A DNA stretch of 64,000 nt from Chitinophaga ginsengisegetis (GCF_900168065.1 NZ_FUZZ01000001.1:2910623-2974622); one strand, 5' to 3'; positions 18,897 to 27,703 are shown, counted from the stretch's first letter. Notes: generated by a model not told the origin, from the sequence alone. Program-made: numbers and translations.

Positions 18897-19370
18897 GTGC
18901 AAAGAACCTTATTACTGCTCCCTGTTTTAATACTGAGCTGCAAGCAGCCGGCCACCAAAACCCCGCAGGAAGCTGCTTCCGTTACCGAAACCCAGGCAGT
19001 ACCAGTACCCTTTACCGTTATAAGCGGAAACATAAACAGCGACAGCGCCGTGTTTGAGGCAGCCGGTATTACTGCCGCCATCGCCAATTCGGGAACAGGC
19101 ATGCAAACTATTCATATTACCCGGGAGGGCAAACGGCTGATCAACTATATGCGGGCAATTGATTCTACAGCTAAGGCTATACCGGTGCCTCAGCTGATTA
19201 TAACGGGAACGGATACTGTGGTTGGATTGAGTACAGCACCCGCAGCCGCCCCGAACATCTTCTTCAAAATAAAAAACAACAAGGCAACCTATATCAAAAC
19301 GGGAAACGCCTCAAAAGAAACGGCGCCTGATACCATAAAAAAAGCCCCTGCTGACGCAGGAGCCTTATAA
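18897..19370 (+). CDS. Hypothetical lipoprotein
   Basis: A 157-residue lipoprotein of unknown function. It starts at a GTG (MQRTLLLLPV) and has the lipobox LILSC with the acylated Cys near residue 14. The mature protein is rich in Ala, Thr and Pro with repeated short beta-like segments (VISGNINSDSAVFEAAGI, IIITGTDTVVGL read loosely) and a Lys/Ala-rich tail. No domain recognised. The GTG start makes the N-terminus less certain, but the lipobox directly after it supports the choice. The coding end overlaps a weak hairpin (CCCCTGC..GCAGGAG, about 19346-19362) that may act as terminator. Confidence 0.6.
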   Translation: MQRTLLLLPVLILSCKQPATKTPQEAASVTETQAVPVPFTVISGNINSDSAVFEAAGITAAIANSGTGMQTIHITREGKRLINYMRAIDSTAKAIPVPQLIITGTDTVVGLSTAPAAAPNIFFKIKNNKATYIKTGNASKETAPDTIKKAPADAGAL

Positions 19371-19384
19371 AAGAAACATCCACA

Positions 19385-21841
19385 CTATTTGAAATCAATC
19401 GGAATTGCAAGCTTCACGCTGAAATTCCGGCCAACGTTATATACGCCTGATCTGCCGGTTACTTCATTGATGGGCGCATATTTCAACCTGCTCAGGTGAT
19501 TCTGGTAAGCCACATCTGTTAAGTTATTGACAGCGAAATGCAGAGAGAACAATGTTTTATTTTTCTTATTCACAAAATCACTGCCTAATCCCGCGTTAAA
19601 CAAGGTATAACCGGGAGTAGCCGTTTCTGTTTCATAAGCAGAAAACACATCATTCTGCGCAAAGTTCAGATCCATTTGCACGCCGATGTAAGCATTCTGC
19701 AACGGACTTTTTCCTACCTTTTTAAATCTTCCTTTCAATTCAGACAACCAGTGTGCCGCCGGAATATTGGGCAGATATTTCGTAGAGTCGCTACCGTTAC
19801 TGGTAGTGGCCCTTACATACGAGAATGTATTTTCAAAATGGAGCCAGTCGATCGGATGCGGGTGAATATCCACCATCAACTCTCCGCCGTACAGGTTGGC
19901 ATCCGTTTGCTGGTATTTAAATGCGGCATATCCTTCATCATTATCCGTAGCAGGGATAGAGTCTGTACCGGCAGCATTGAACAGCTTACGGGAGAAAATG
20001 AAGTTATTGATATGATTGTAAAACAGGCTGGCCGACAATGAAACGTGCTGGGTGTTGAAATCCACGCCTGCATCCACCTGTGTACTTACTTCCGGTTTCA
20101 GCTCCTGGTTACCGTATTCATATTTGATGGTTCCTTCGTGCACGCCGTTAGCAGATAACTCTGCGATATTTGGCGCCCGGAAACCTCTTGCTGCATTGAG
20201 TTTCAGCACAACCTGCTCGCTGGCTTCGTAGCTGAGTCCTACACTACCGGATACATTGTTGAAGTTGCGTTTGAAGGCATCAAATTTTGAGTCGCCGGTA
20301 TTGGCCGGCTTGCCATCTGCATCCAGGAACAATGATTTGGAGTTCATGGAGCGGTTATCAAAACGCAGCCCACCGCTTAGTGTGAGTTTGTTGAAGGTTT
20401 TGCTGGTTACTGCAAACGCGCCAAAGTCGAACAGATCGTATGCAGGGATCAGGAACTCTTCTCCTTTATTCTGATTGGTTTGCTGCATCCCGTTCACGCC
20501 TACGGTTGTTTGCCAGCCGTTCATTTCAGGCAGGTAATATTTCAGTGCGTAGTTGAAGGTTTGCAGGTGCAGGTACAATTCCGGTGTGGAAGGGTCCAGC
20601 ACATTACCGAATTCGCGGCGTTGATTCAGCTGATAGCCCAGTGTAAGACCAATACGGCCACCATTATGCAGATACAGGCTGTTATCCCATACTATTTTCT
20701 GGTGATTGATCTGTTGTTTGGGGACCGTCATGCTGTACGATTTATTATCGCTGCTGGTGGCGGGTACTTCTTCTTCCGTGCCGTTGTTGTTGATCAGTTT
20801 CAGGAAATCGCCGTTGCTGTCGCGGTCACCTTCTACCAGCCCGAGGTGCTGATTAAAGGAGCTGAAGCTCAGGTGAGAGTATCCCCATTGTTTATTGATA
20901 CCGATGTTAGCGCCAAAGTTGGTATTATTAAAGCGGGAGTTAAATACGTAGTCGTCGTATTTATTTTTGTAATCGTGCGCTTGTTTTTGTGTTACGAAAG
21001 CGCCCCAGCTAAAGCCGTTGTTATTACCGGCAATATCGGCGTGATAAGCCATCAGCCCATTGTTGGTTTGATAGTTGGCTTCCACGTTGCCTTTTATTTT
21101 TCCCAAAGGCAGTGGTGCAGGCGGAACAATGTTCACCACACCGGCCAATGCGTCTGAACCGTAAATGAGGGAGGCAGGGCCTTTCAGCACTTCTATCCTG
21201 CTTACATTATAGTCGTCGATTTCAATGCCGTGTTCATCGCCCCATTGCTGGCCTTCCTGGCGTACACCGTCGCCCACTACTACCACGCGGTTGTAGCCAA
21301 GTCCGCGGATAAAAGGTTTGGAGATAGCCGGACCGGTAGAGAGTTGTGTAACACCGGGCACTTTTGCAATGGCATCTATAATATTGGTAGAGATATTATC
21401 ATCGAGATAGTCGCGGCGGATCACGCTGATGGGCGTAGGTGTTTTCCTGGCGGATGTTGCCAGGTTGGCGCCGGTGATCACGATTTCATTTTTTTCTATC
21501 AGTGTTTCCCCGAGTTCAAAATCCCGGGTGGTAGCGCCGGAAATAGCTACCGGAGCGCTGAATGCGGCATAACCGATGTAGTGTACATCTACCACATATT
21601 TTCCTTTTGGAAGATTTTTGATGATATAATTTCCCTGTGCATCTGCAGCAGCGCCTACGCGGAGATCCGGCAGGTAAACAGTGGCGCCGGGTAACGGTGT
21701 ATGGGTTAATTTATCCACCACTTTACCGGTTAATGAGTTTGAGTATTCCCCTTCTTCGGGGTTAGTGCCGGCATAGGCGGCAGGTAATGCCAGTAACATT
21801 ACACTCCAAAGCCCGAGTATAAATACACGCAAATAATGCAT
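19385..21841 (-). CDS. TonB-dependent receptor, probably metal-related
   Basis: Outer-membrane TonB-gated channel. 818 residues from the ATG at 21841 (MHYLRVFIL), with a signal peptide ending near AYAG. A carboxypeptidase-like domain lies at about 35-115 (GKVVDKLTHTPLPGATV), the plug at about 120-250 (TPISVIRRDYLDDN, KPFIRGLGYNRVVVVGDG, VLKGPASLIYGSDALAGVV) and the barrel to the end. The plug sequence RQEGQQWGDEHGIEID recalls ZnuD-type and other heavy-metal receptors, where a 'GDEHG'-like loop is found; this is inference. It is not a SusC: no SusD partner is nearby. A His-rich small protein is encoded 74 bp upstream in the same direction, which supports a metal role. Confidence 0.82.
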   Translation of the reverse strand: MHYLRVFILGLWSVMLLALPAAYAGTNPEEGEYSNSLTGKVVDKLTHTPLPGATVYLPDLRVGAAADAQGNYIIKNLPKGKYVVDVHYIGYAAFSAPVAISGATTRDFELGETLIEKNEIVITGANLATSARKTPTPISVIRRDYLDDNISTNIIDAIAKVPGVTQLSTGPAISKPFIRGLGYNRVVVVGDGVRQEGQQWGDEHGIEIDDYNVSRIEVLKGPASLIYGSDALAGVVNIVPPAPLPLGKIKGNVEANYQTNNGLMAYHADIAGNNNGFSWGAFVTQKQAHDYKNKYDDYVFNSRFNNTNFGANIGINKQWGYSHLSFSSFNQHLGLVEGDRDSNGDFLKLINNNGTEEEVPATSSDNKSYSMTVPKQQINHQKIVWDNSLYLHNGGRIGLTLGYQLNQRREFGNVLDPSTPELYLHLQTFNYALKYYLPEMNGWQTTVGVNGMQQTNQNKGEEFLIPAYDLFDFGAFAVTSKTFNKLTLSGGLRFDNRSMNSKSLFLDADGKPANTGDSKFDAFKRNFNNVSGSVGLSYEASEQVVLKLNAARGFRAPNIAELSANGVHEGTIKYEYGNQELKPEVSTQVDAGVDFNTQHVSLSASLFYNHINNFIFSRKLFNAAGTDSIPATDNDEGYAAFKYQQTDANLYGGELMVDIHPHPIDWLHFENTFSYVRATTSNGSDSTKYLPNIPAAHWLSELKGRFKKVGKSPLQNAYIGVQMDLNFAQNDVFSAYETETATPGYTLFNAGLGSDFVNKKNKTLFSLHFAVNNLTDVAYQNHLSRLKYAPINEVTGRSGVYNVGRNFSVKLAIPIDFK

Positions 21842-21915
21842 ATCTGAAAAATATAGAATCAGTAATAAAGAATAAACAACGTGTACAGATGGTGCACGCT
21901 GCAATAAAAATGAAG

Positions 21916-22272
21916 TTATACCTGCTGTGCAGGCGGCGCTCTGGGGGTGAGGTTAAAATAAGGGACGTGCGTGGTTTCCGGCAACGTAAGCGGAGAAAAT
22001 ACCCAGATTACTTTTTGAACCGGCGCTATATATAAAGTAACAAATGACTCGTAAGGTTCTACACCTATCTGCAAAAAATCACAGTGCCGGTGATGTTCGG
22101 ATATGGTGAGTCCATCGTGTTGATGAAGGACATCTGCCGTATCGTGGTGACCGGCAAATTCGTGTATAAATTCCCTCGGGATGGTATTTATAGAAAATAC
22201 ACCCAGGAGAATAATCGCTAATATTTTATGCAGATAGCTCTTGTACACGGAGGCAAAGGTAGCAAAATCCAT
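21916..22272 (-). CDS. His-rich small exported or membrane protein beside the TonB receptor
   Basis: A 118-residue protein with one N-terminal hydrophobic helix (ILAIILLGVFSIN, about 17-30) followed by a His-rich stretch with FAGHHDTADVLHQHDG and ISEHHRHCDF (about 38-67). The density of His plus one Cys suggests reversible binding of zinc or copper in the periplasm. No named family recognised. It precedes the TonB receptor in the same direction and is probably its operon partner, perhaps a metal sensor or buffer; this is inferred from composition and position only. Confidence 0.65.
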   Translation of the reverse strand: MDFATFASVYKSYLHKILAIILLGVFSINTIPREFIHEFAGHHDTADVLHQHDGLTISEHHRHCDFLQIGVEPYESFVTLYIAPVQKVIWVFSPLTLPETTHVPYFNLTPRAPPAQQV

Positions 22273-22315
22273 CTATTTGCAACAGCGTTGCACGAATATT
22301 AATTAAATTATAAGG

Positions 22316-23899
22316 TCAGTTTACTTTGAGCATAGGTCTTACCTGTTGCACGGGGCCATTCTGGAAGCGGGCATAGTAAATACCATTGGGCAAACTATGC
22401 GCATCAAAAGTGAACGTATAGGTGCCGGGGGTATGTACTTTATTGACCGGTACGCTAACGAGGCGGCCGGTGGTATCAAAGATCTGTACCAATGTGTTGC
22501 CGCTGCCGGTGATATAGGTAATGGTGGTATAGTTTGAAAATGGATTTGGAGAGTTGGTAATCAGTTTCTTATCGTCTGTATTCAGGTCGGGCAAACCGGT
22601 AATGGTGCCACAGGCCACGCCACTGATGAGGGGCAGGCGCTGGTAGTCTTCCCGGAGAATAGTTTTCAGCACGGTTTGGTCCACGCAAAACCATTGCTCG
22701 AGAATAGATGCGTAGATAGAGCGGAAGTCGTACTGCATGGGGATATTATCAATTACGGAGGAAGCGTCCGGCAGTGCGGGAGAATTTCCGAGCACGCCCT
22801 GGTTCACATAATCTCCAAAAATGATAATGGGAGCGGCAGCGCCGTGATCCGTACCCATGCTGTAGTTTGATTTGATGCGGCGGCCGAATTCGGAGAAGGT
22901 CATGCCTACTACTCTGCGGGAAGCGTGCAATCCTTTCAGGTCGTCCATAAAAGCTTTGATGGCATCGGAAACACCTCCCAGCAGGTTAGCATGACCACCT
23001 TTGCTGGTATCGCCGCCTTCTGTTTGGTTGGCATGTGTATCAAAACCGCCGGTGCTCACCATATAGAGCTTTGTTTTCAGTCCGCCGGCTACCAGGCGGG
23101 CTACTATCTTCAGTTGCTCCGCGAGGCTGTTGTTGGCCGGGTAAGCGCCCTGTGCGGTCACTTTTTTCGCGGCAGCGGTAATAGCCTGTTCGTAGCTGTT
23201 GGTTTGTTTGGCGATGAGGCGGATATACTCCAGTTCTTTGCCCCATTTGGTATTGGGAACAGGATCCGTTACGCCATCGATCAGGTTATAGAAGTCCGTG
23301 GCGCTGGTGATGGCGATACCCATGCTGGCATTGGGTCCCTGGAAGGCGGGCGATACGATAGAACCTATCTGTACTGCCAGCGGATCTGGGTTCTCTGCAT
23401 TGGGGTATCCATCCGGGAAACCGTCGTATTGCGTATCCAGGTAGCGGCCTGCCCAACCGGTAGTAAGCACCTCGTTGGAATTAGACCCGGTGAGCCAGAT
23501 ATCGGTAGCACGGAAATGCGAGAAGTTGGGTGAAGGGTATCCTACGCTTTGCACGATACTTACTTTTCCATCGTTATACAATTTCTGTATCCCTGTCATG
23601 GCAGGGTGCAGGCCCGATTTAATATAATTATCGAGGCGGAGTACTTTTCCCTCCTGGATAGCGATATTGGCGCGTGCGGCCTGGTATTTACCGTATACAT
23701 CCAGTGGAATGACCATGTTAAGACCATCGTTACCGCCGGTCATTTGTATCATGACGAGTACATGATCATTGTCTGCCGAGGCGGTGCTTAATGCGTCCAG
23801 CATCGGAGATGAACCGAAGGCTTTAATAGAGAAGCCATTGATTAAAGTTGGCAGGATAGCAGCTGGCGCTGTATATTTCAGGAAGTCTCTTCTTTTCAT
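22316..23899 (-). CDS. DUF1501 protein with type IX secretion sorting tail
   Basis: A 527-residue DUF1501 protein, a family with a sulfatase/alkaline-phosphatase-like fold and no settled function. The N-terminus KRRDFLKYTAPAAIL looks like a twin-arginine signal. The body has IQMTGGNDGLNMVIPL, SHFRATDIWLTG, VSTGGFDTH and FSEFGRR, which are typical. Residues about 445-527 are a type A sorting domain for the type IX system (SPNPFSNYTTITY, IFDTTGRLV, GIYYARF). It lies 18 bp behind the DUF1800 gene; the pair is common in Bacteroidota and Planctomycetota and probably acts together at the cell surface. Confidence 0.9.
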   Translation of the reverse strand: MKRRDFLKYTAPAAILPTLINGFSIKAFGSSPMLDALSTASADNDHVLVMIQMTGGNDGLNMVIPLDVYGKYQAARANIAIQEGKVLRLDNYIKSGLHPAMTGIQKLYNDGKVSIVQSVGYPSPNFSHFRATDIWLTGSNSNEVLTTGWAGRYLDTQYDGFPDGYPNAENPDPLAVQIGSIVSPAFQGPNASMGIAITSATDFYNLIDGVTDPVPNTKWGKELEYIRLIAKQTNSYEQAITAAAKKVTAQGAYPANNSLAEQLKIVARLVAGGLKTKLYMVSTGGFDTHANQTEGGDTSKGGHANLLGGVSDAIKAFMDDLKGLHASRRVVGMTFSEFGRRIKSNYSMGTDHGAAAPIIIFGDYVNQGVLGNSPALPDASSVIDNIPMQYDFRSIYASILEQWFCVDQTVLKTILREDYQRLPLISGVACGTITGLPDLNTDDKKLITNSPNPFSNYTTITYITGSGNTLVQIFDTTGRLVSVPVNKVHTPGTYTFTFDAHSLPNGIYYARFQNGPVQQVRPMLKVN

Positions 23900-23917
23900 A
23901 AAAAGGTTTTTCTGCTA

Positions 23918-25552
23918 TCAGGATAATTGATATTCAGACAAGTCCATAATGTATTTATACAGGGCCTGGAGGCGGCTTTCCACATTATCTTTCAGGGTAG
24001 CATCTGTGGGCGATGCTTTCCATGCGTTCCAGGCTTGCGTCCAGTAGTAGTTGCTATCGGGGCTTTGGTCGCTCAGGAGGATTTTATTTTTCAGGAATCC
24101 CTTCACAGTATCGGAAACGCCTACACGATATAGGATATCCAGTGAGTCGTTGACCAGTGCTACCGGATCTTCCGGATGAGGAAGGCGGCTGGCAAAAGCG
24201 AGGGTATCAATACGGAGGCCGTTGAAACCGCCGCTGCTGACGAGGCCATCGCTGAAGCGGTTACGTTTGGGCAGCGTATCTGTATTGATCCACAGTTCAT
24301 GAAACGAAGGCGCCTGGTAGTATGCGTCCCATCCTGCAACCAGCGGGGGATCGCCAAGGTTTTGCAACATGGAAGCGGCCCTGTCGTGAACTACAGCCCA
24401 TGCTTTATATTGGTTGGTATAATCGGTAGGGATGGGGATGCCATATTCGCGGCAGATACCGATGCAGAAGTCGGCCGGACTTTTAATCAGGCAGGCCATG
24501 TTAAGCGGATCGAAGAAATGTTCGCTGGTAAACAGTGCGTTGAGCGTGACTTTAATATCATAGCCGCTGCTGCGGAAAATATCTGCCAGTGGTGTAATTA
24601 CGTTTTGTTCTGTGGCTGCATCAATATCATAATACACAAAGAAGCGGTATAGTTTACGGCAGATAAATTTTGCGACTTCCGGTTGCAGGAAGATGATCGA
24701 CAGGAGTTCGTCCAGCTCTTTAGCGCCATCCTGGCCTGTTTTTCCGGAGATTACTTTATTGAGATAGAATCCTGAAAATTCTTTATTGGTAAGATCGTGT
24801 TGCGTGGTATCAAATAAGCTGACGATGTTGGTTCTATCTACCCGGAAGCCGGTGAGTACGCGGGCGGTGGCTCTTACATCATCTTCTGTATAATGGGAAT
24901 CGGGGCCTTTTCCTACTGTAAAAAGTTCGTGCAGTTCTCTTGCGTAGTTTTCATCGGCGGCGCCTTTGGAGTTGAGGTATCCGTTGAGATACACCAGCAT
25001 GGCGGGATCCAGCGTTATTGCTTTGGTAAGGTCTTTAAAATTACCGAGAGCATGTTTACGCAGGGTGAGGTTATATTGGTAGATAAACCGGCTATCTCCT
25101 ACCATGCCTGTTTCTGTAACGAAATGATTGTGCCAGAAGAGCACCATTTTTTCGTGTATGCTTGACTGTTGGTTAATCATTTGACCTGTCCACCATGCCT
25201 TATAGGAAGCGATCCTCTTCCTTTCCAGCATTTCATCACCTAGCGGGGCTTTTACCCATGTGGCACCGGGCGTAACGCCGGTGTCATCGATGCCGTAGTT
25301 GTTGACGGGAGGTGCAGGATCCGGTTGTGCGGTGAGCAAGGTATCTACCGCCTGCTGCATATTCAGGCTGTTGAAGGCATTGATGTTTGCGGGTGTAACC
25401 CCGAACAGGGTGCGTTTCAGCAGGTGAATGCGTTGTAGCGTGTCCCAGGCGCCGGTATACGGCGTTATGCCGGTGGCGGTACGGGCGATAGCGGTGGCAG
25501 TCCGCGGTTGCTGGCGGTCAGATGATAAGGTTAGGAATTGTCTGCGATCCAT
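23918..25552 (-). CDS. DUF1800 family protein
   Basis: A 544-residue DUF1800 protein, partner of the DUF1501 gene downstream. From the ATG at 25552 it begins MDRRQFLTLSS, a short RR-type N-terminus without a long hydrophobic core. Family features: RIHLLKRTLFGVTPANI near residue 35, WHNHFVTE in the middle, and NYARELHELFTVG, the most conserved DUF1800 segment. Later come FICRKLYRFFVYY and the C-terminal helical part. Function unknown; it has no sorting tail of its own, so it may ride with or remain behind the DUF1501 protein. Confidence 0.88.
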   Translation of the reverse strand: MDRRQFLTLSSDRQQPRTATAIARTATGITPYTGAWDTLQRIHLLKRTLFGVTPANINAFNSLNMQQAVDTLLTAQPDPAPPVNNYGIDDTGVTPGATWVKAPLGDEMLERKRIASYKAWWTGQMINQQSSIHEKMVLFWHNHFVTETGMVGDSRFIYQYNLTLRKHALGNFKDLTKAITLDPAMLVYLNGYLNSKGAADENYARELHELFTVGKGPDSHYTEDDVRATARVLTGFRVDRTNIVSLFDTTQHDLTNKEFSGFYLNKVISGKTGQDGAKELDELLSIIFLQPEVAKFICRKLYRFFVYYDIDAATEQNVITPLADIFRSSGYDIKVTLNALFTSEHFFDPLNMACLIKSPADFCIGICREYGIPIPTDYTNQYKAWAVVHDRAASMLQNLGDPPLVAGWDAYYQAPSFHELWINTDTLPKRNRFSDGLVSSGGFNGLRIDTLAFASRLPHPEDPVALVNDSLDILYRVGVSDTVKGFLKNKILLSDQSPDSNYYWTQAWNAWKASPTDATLKDNVESRLQALYKYIMDLSEYQLS

Positions 25553-25649
25553 AAGGCGATATGGTTGATGGCTTAGGGGCCGATTATAGCGCCAAATTAA
25601 CAAAAAGTTTAATCTAATTAAAAAGAAAGTGATATTATCTTAATAAGAA

Positions 25650-25684
25650 GTATCAAAATGATATTTTTCATATCATCTTGATAC
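25650..25684. repeat. 15-bp inverted repeat upstream of the DUF1800/DUF1501 operon
   Basis: GTATCAAAATGATAT at 25650-25664 and ATATCATCTTGATAC at 25670-25684 form a 15-bp stem with one mismatch and a 5-nt loop. It is about 100 bp upstream of the DUF1800 start, at a place suited to an operator. There is no T-run. Confidence 0.5.
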
Positions 25685-25746
25685 ATAAATTATTATTTTA
25701 ATAAATTCATACTCATATCACTATCAATTAGTTATAAAATAATTTA

Positions 25747-25840
25747 TTTGTTTGCTGCGCTAAAAACGCCTACATTTGAAAAGTGTATATAGCCAAAAGA
25801 GAGCTGCCCGTTCCTCGAAAGAAAGACAGCTCCTTTGGTT
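25747..25840 (+). promoter_or_regulatory. Bacteroidota promoter followed by a short hairpin
   Basis: TTTG at 25747-25750, a 20-bp spacer and TACATTTG at 25771-25778 fit the TTTG-N19-TAnnTTTG promoter pattern well. About 25 bp later GAGCTG (25801-25806) can pair with CAGCTC (25827-25832), followed by CTTTGGTTTTTG. This looks like a promoter with an early terminator or attenuator, giving a transcript of about 55-60 nt unless read through. Confidence 0.45.
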
Positions 25841-25866
25841 TTTGTCTTACAACAAAAAGTTTTACG

Positions 25867-25971
25867 ATGGATTTTTTTAGAGATCCGGCGATTGGCCATT
25901 TGTTACATCAATCAGTTTTCCCTCCCCTTCTTCTTCCTGCTTCTTCATCTGACTATTTTAACAGCTGTTAG
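25867..25971 (+). other. Possible 34-residue peptide gene in the intergenic stretch
   Basis: An ATG frame just after the hairpin encodes MDFFRDPAIGHLLHQSV and continues to SDYFNSC. No family is recognised and the Leu/Pro/Ser-rich second half could be chance. It is listed because it directly follows a good promoter and attenuator-like hairpin. The remaining part of 25553-26182 holds only AT-rich DNA, the inverted repeat and the XRE operator. Confidence 0.2.
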
Positions 25972-26140
25972 TATCTACTATTAAAATGATTGCATCTCCA
26001 CCACTTTTTTACCGGCATGCCGGTAACGGGTGTTTCATGTTCATAATGAAAATCTATTTATCAAAAATTCGCTGCTCATCTCAATTCAACACTATTAGGA
26101 TCAGTGATTTATACATTATGATACAAATATAGTTAATAAT

Positions 26141-26166
26141 TGTTACAGTGGCACATTTTTGTAACA
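26141..26166 (+). promoter_or_regulatory. Probable operator of the XRE regulator
   Basis: TGTTACA (26141-26147) and TGTAACA (26160-26166) form a perfect 7-bp inverted repeat with a 12-bp spacer. It ends 16 bp before the XRE start codon. Symmetry and position suggest autoregulation by the HTH protein. Confidence 0.5.
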
Positions 26167-26182
26167 TTTTTAAAATTACCCA

Positions 26183-26467
26183 ATGCTATTATATAATAAA
26201 CGGGCTATCAAAATAATCCGTAAATCGCTAAAACTCACCCAACAGGAAATGGGCAATTTATTAGGTGTGTCGCGCGCCTGCTTTGTTACTTACGAAAATG
26301 GAAGATCAAAAGGAAAGCGCAATTTCTTTTTTGAGAGAATGCTGACGGAATTTGGTATTGATCTGCGACAGCCGGAGGATTTGCGTCGTATAGTATTTAC
26401 AGATACGAGTAAAATTGCGCAGCCGGTATACCAGTATTTGAGTGAGCTGGAAATAGAAGAGGAATAA
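26183..26467 (+). CDS. XRE-family helix-turn-helix regulator
   Basis: A 94-residue DNA-binding protein of the Cro/CI (XRE) type. The HTH covers about residues 8-45 (AIKIIRKSLKLTQQEMGNLL, GVSRACFVTYENGR). The rest is short and charged with an acidic end (ELEIEEE), so there is no ligand domain. It stands alone between a symmetric upstream element and a strong terminator. A chromosomal autoregulator or solitary antitoxin are both possible; no toxin gene is adjacent (the neighbours are a thiolase and the DUF1800 gene). Confidence 0.8.
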   Translation: MLLYNKRAIKIIRKSLKLTQQEMGNLLGVSRACFVTYENGRSKGKRNFFFERMLTEFGIDLRQPEDLRRIVFTDTSKIAQPVYQYLSELEIEEE

Positions 26468-26473
26468 AAAAAG

Positions 26474-26497
26474 AAAGGAGCCAATGGCTCCTTTTTT
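26474..26497. terminator. Bidirectional terminator after the XRE gene
   Basis: GGAGCC (26477-26482), loop AAT, GGCTCC (26486-26491), extended by flanking AAA/TTT and followed by a T-run. A-rich on the other side, so it can also stop the convergent thiolase transcript. Confidence 0.9.
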
Positions 26498-26524
26498 AGT
26501 ATAAAGGTGAGTTGACCGGTATTA

Positions 26525-27703
26525 TCAGTTGATATTTTCAATGATACCTGCAATGCCTTGTCCGCCGCCAACACAGGCCGTGACAATGCCATATTTTTTA
26601 TTCAGTCTTTTTAAATCGCCTAATATCTGCACCGTTAATTTTGCGCCGGTACATCCCAGCGGATGTCCTAATGCAATAGCGCCGCCATTGATATTTACGA
26701 TATCCGGATTGATGCCCAGCTCGCGGATAACCGCGATAGACTGTGAAGCAAATGCCTCGTTCAATTCAACCAGGTCGATATCCTGCAGCGATTTTCCGGT
26801 ACGCTGTAACACTTTTGGTATGGCAGCTACAGGTCCCACTCCCATGATACGGGGATGCACCCCTGCAGAAACACAACCTACCAAACGCCCGATAGGCTTC
26901 AGTCCCAGCTCATTCACCATCCGCTCGCTCATCACTACCACAAAGGCAGCGCCGTCGGAAGTTTGTGAAGAGTTGCCCGCTGTAACGGAACCACCGGCAG
27001 CGAAAACAGGTTTCAACTTTGCGAGTGCCTCCAGTGAAGTATCCGCACGTGGTCCTTCATCCGTATCCACGATATAGGAACGTTTCTGTTTCTTTCCCTT
27101 CTCATCTACATATACTTCTTCAACAGACACCGGGAGTATGCCCGGTTTGAAATAGCCGTTCTGAATAGCGTTCAACGCTTTCTGATGTGATTTATAAGAG
27201 AACTCATCCTGGTCCTGGCGGCTTACCTTGAATTCATTAGCCACTGCTTCAGCGGTGAGTCCCATGCCAATATAATAATCGGGATTGGTGCTGGCCACGG
27301 TGTAGTTGGGTACTGTTTTCCAACCTGCTACCGGCACCAGGCTCATACTTTCTGTACCGCCGGCAATAATACAATCGGCCATACCGGTTTGTATTTTGGC
27401 GGTGGCAATCGCAATTGTTTCCAGGCCGGAAGCGCAATAGCGGTTCACCGTCATTCCCGGTACATCAATGCCTAAAGCCCGTACAGAAATCATACGGCCA
27501 ATCTGTAAACCCTGTTCTGCCTCCGGTACCGCATTTCCTACAATCAGATCATCTACCCGCTTAGGATCCAGCTGTGGCAAGGATTTCAGCAATCCGGTGA
27601 TTACGTCTACAGCCAGATCATCTGGTCTGTAAAAGCGAAATCCGCCTCTTTTGGATTTTCCCACCGCAGTGCGGTATCCGGCTACTATGTACGCTTCTTG
27701 CAT
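26525..27703 (-). CDS. Acetyl-CoA C-acyltransferase (thiolase)
   Basis: Thiolase that joins or splits acyl-CoA units in beta-oxidation or acetoacetyl-CoA formation. 392 residues, normal length. The nucleophilic Cys is at residue 90 (NRYCASGLE); GGTESMS follows, the second active-site part is NGGAIALGHPLGCTGAK with the catalytic His, and the final Cys is in TACVGGGQG. The N-terminus AYIVAGYRTAVGKSKRGGFR and the segment RPDDLAVDVI point to the FadA-like degradative branch more than to biosynthetic AtoB, but this is not certain. It lies alone; no FadB/FadJ partner is inside the window. Confidence 0.93.
   Translation of the reverse strand: MQEAYIVAGYRTAVGKSKRGGFRFYRPDDLAVDVITGLLKSLPQLDPKRVDDLIVGNAVPEAEQGLQIGRMISVRALGIDVPGMTVNRYCASGLETIAIATAKIQTGMADCIIAGGTESMSLVPVAGWKTVPNYTVASTNPDYYIGMGLTAEAVANEFKVSRQDQDEFSYKSHQKALNAIQNGYFKPGILPVSVEEVYVDEKGKKQKRSYIVDTDEGPRADTSLEALAKLKPVFAAGGSVTAGNSSQTSDGAAFVVVMSERMVNELGLKPIGRLVGCVSAGVHPRIMGVGPVAAIPKVLQRTGKSLQDIDLVELNEAFASQSIAVIRELGINPDIVNINGGAIALGHPLGCTGAKLTVQILGDLKRLNKKYGIVTACVGGGQGIAGIIENIN

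Noticed and set aside
20480..21157. 225-codon plus-strand frame opposite the TonB receptor
   Set aside because: Antisense to the beta-barrel part of a clear TonB receptor; no start context or family signature.
22925..23533. 202-codon frame opposite DUF1501
   Set aside because: Shadow of the strongly supported DUF1501 gene.
25783..25971. 62-codon reading starting at GTG before the intergenic hairpin
   Set aside because: It would run through the stem-loop; the shorter ATG frame at 25867 is the only part worth listing, and even that is doubtful.
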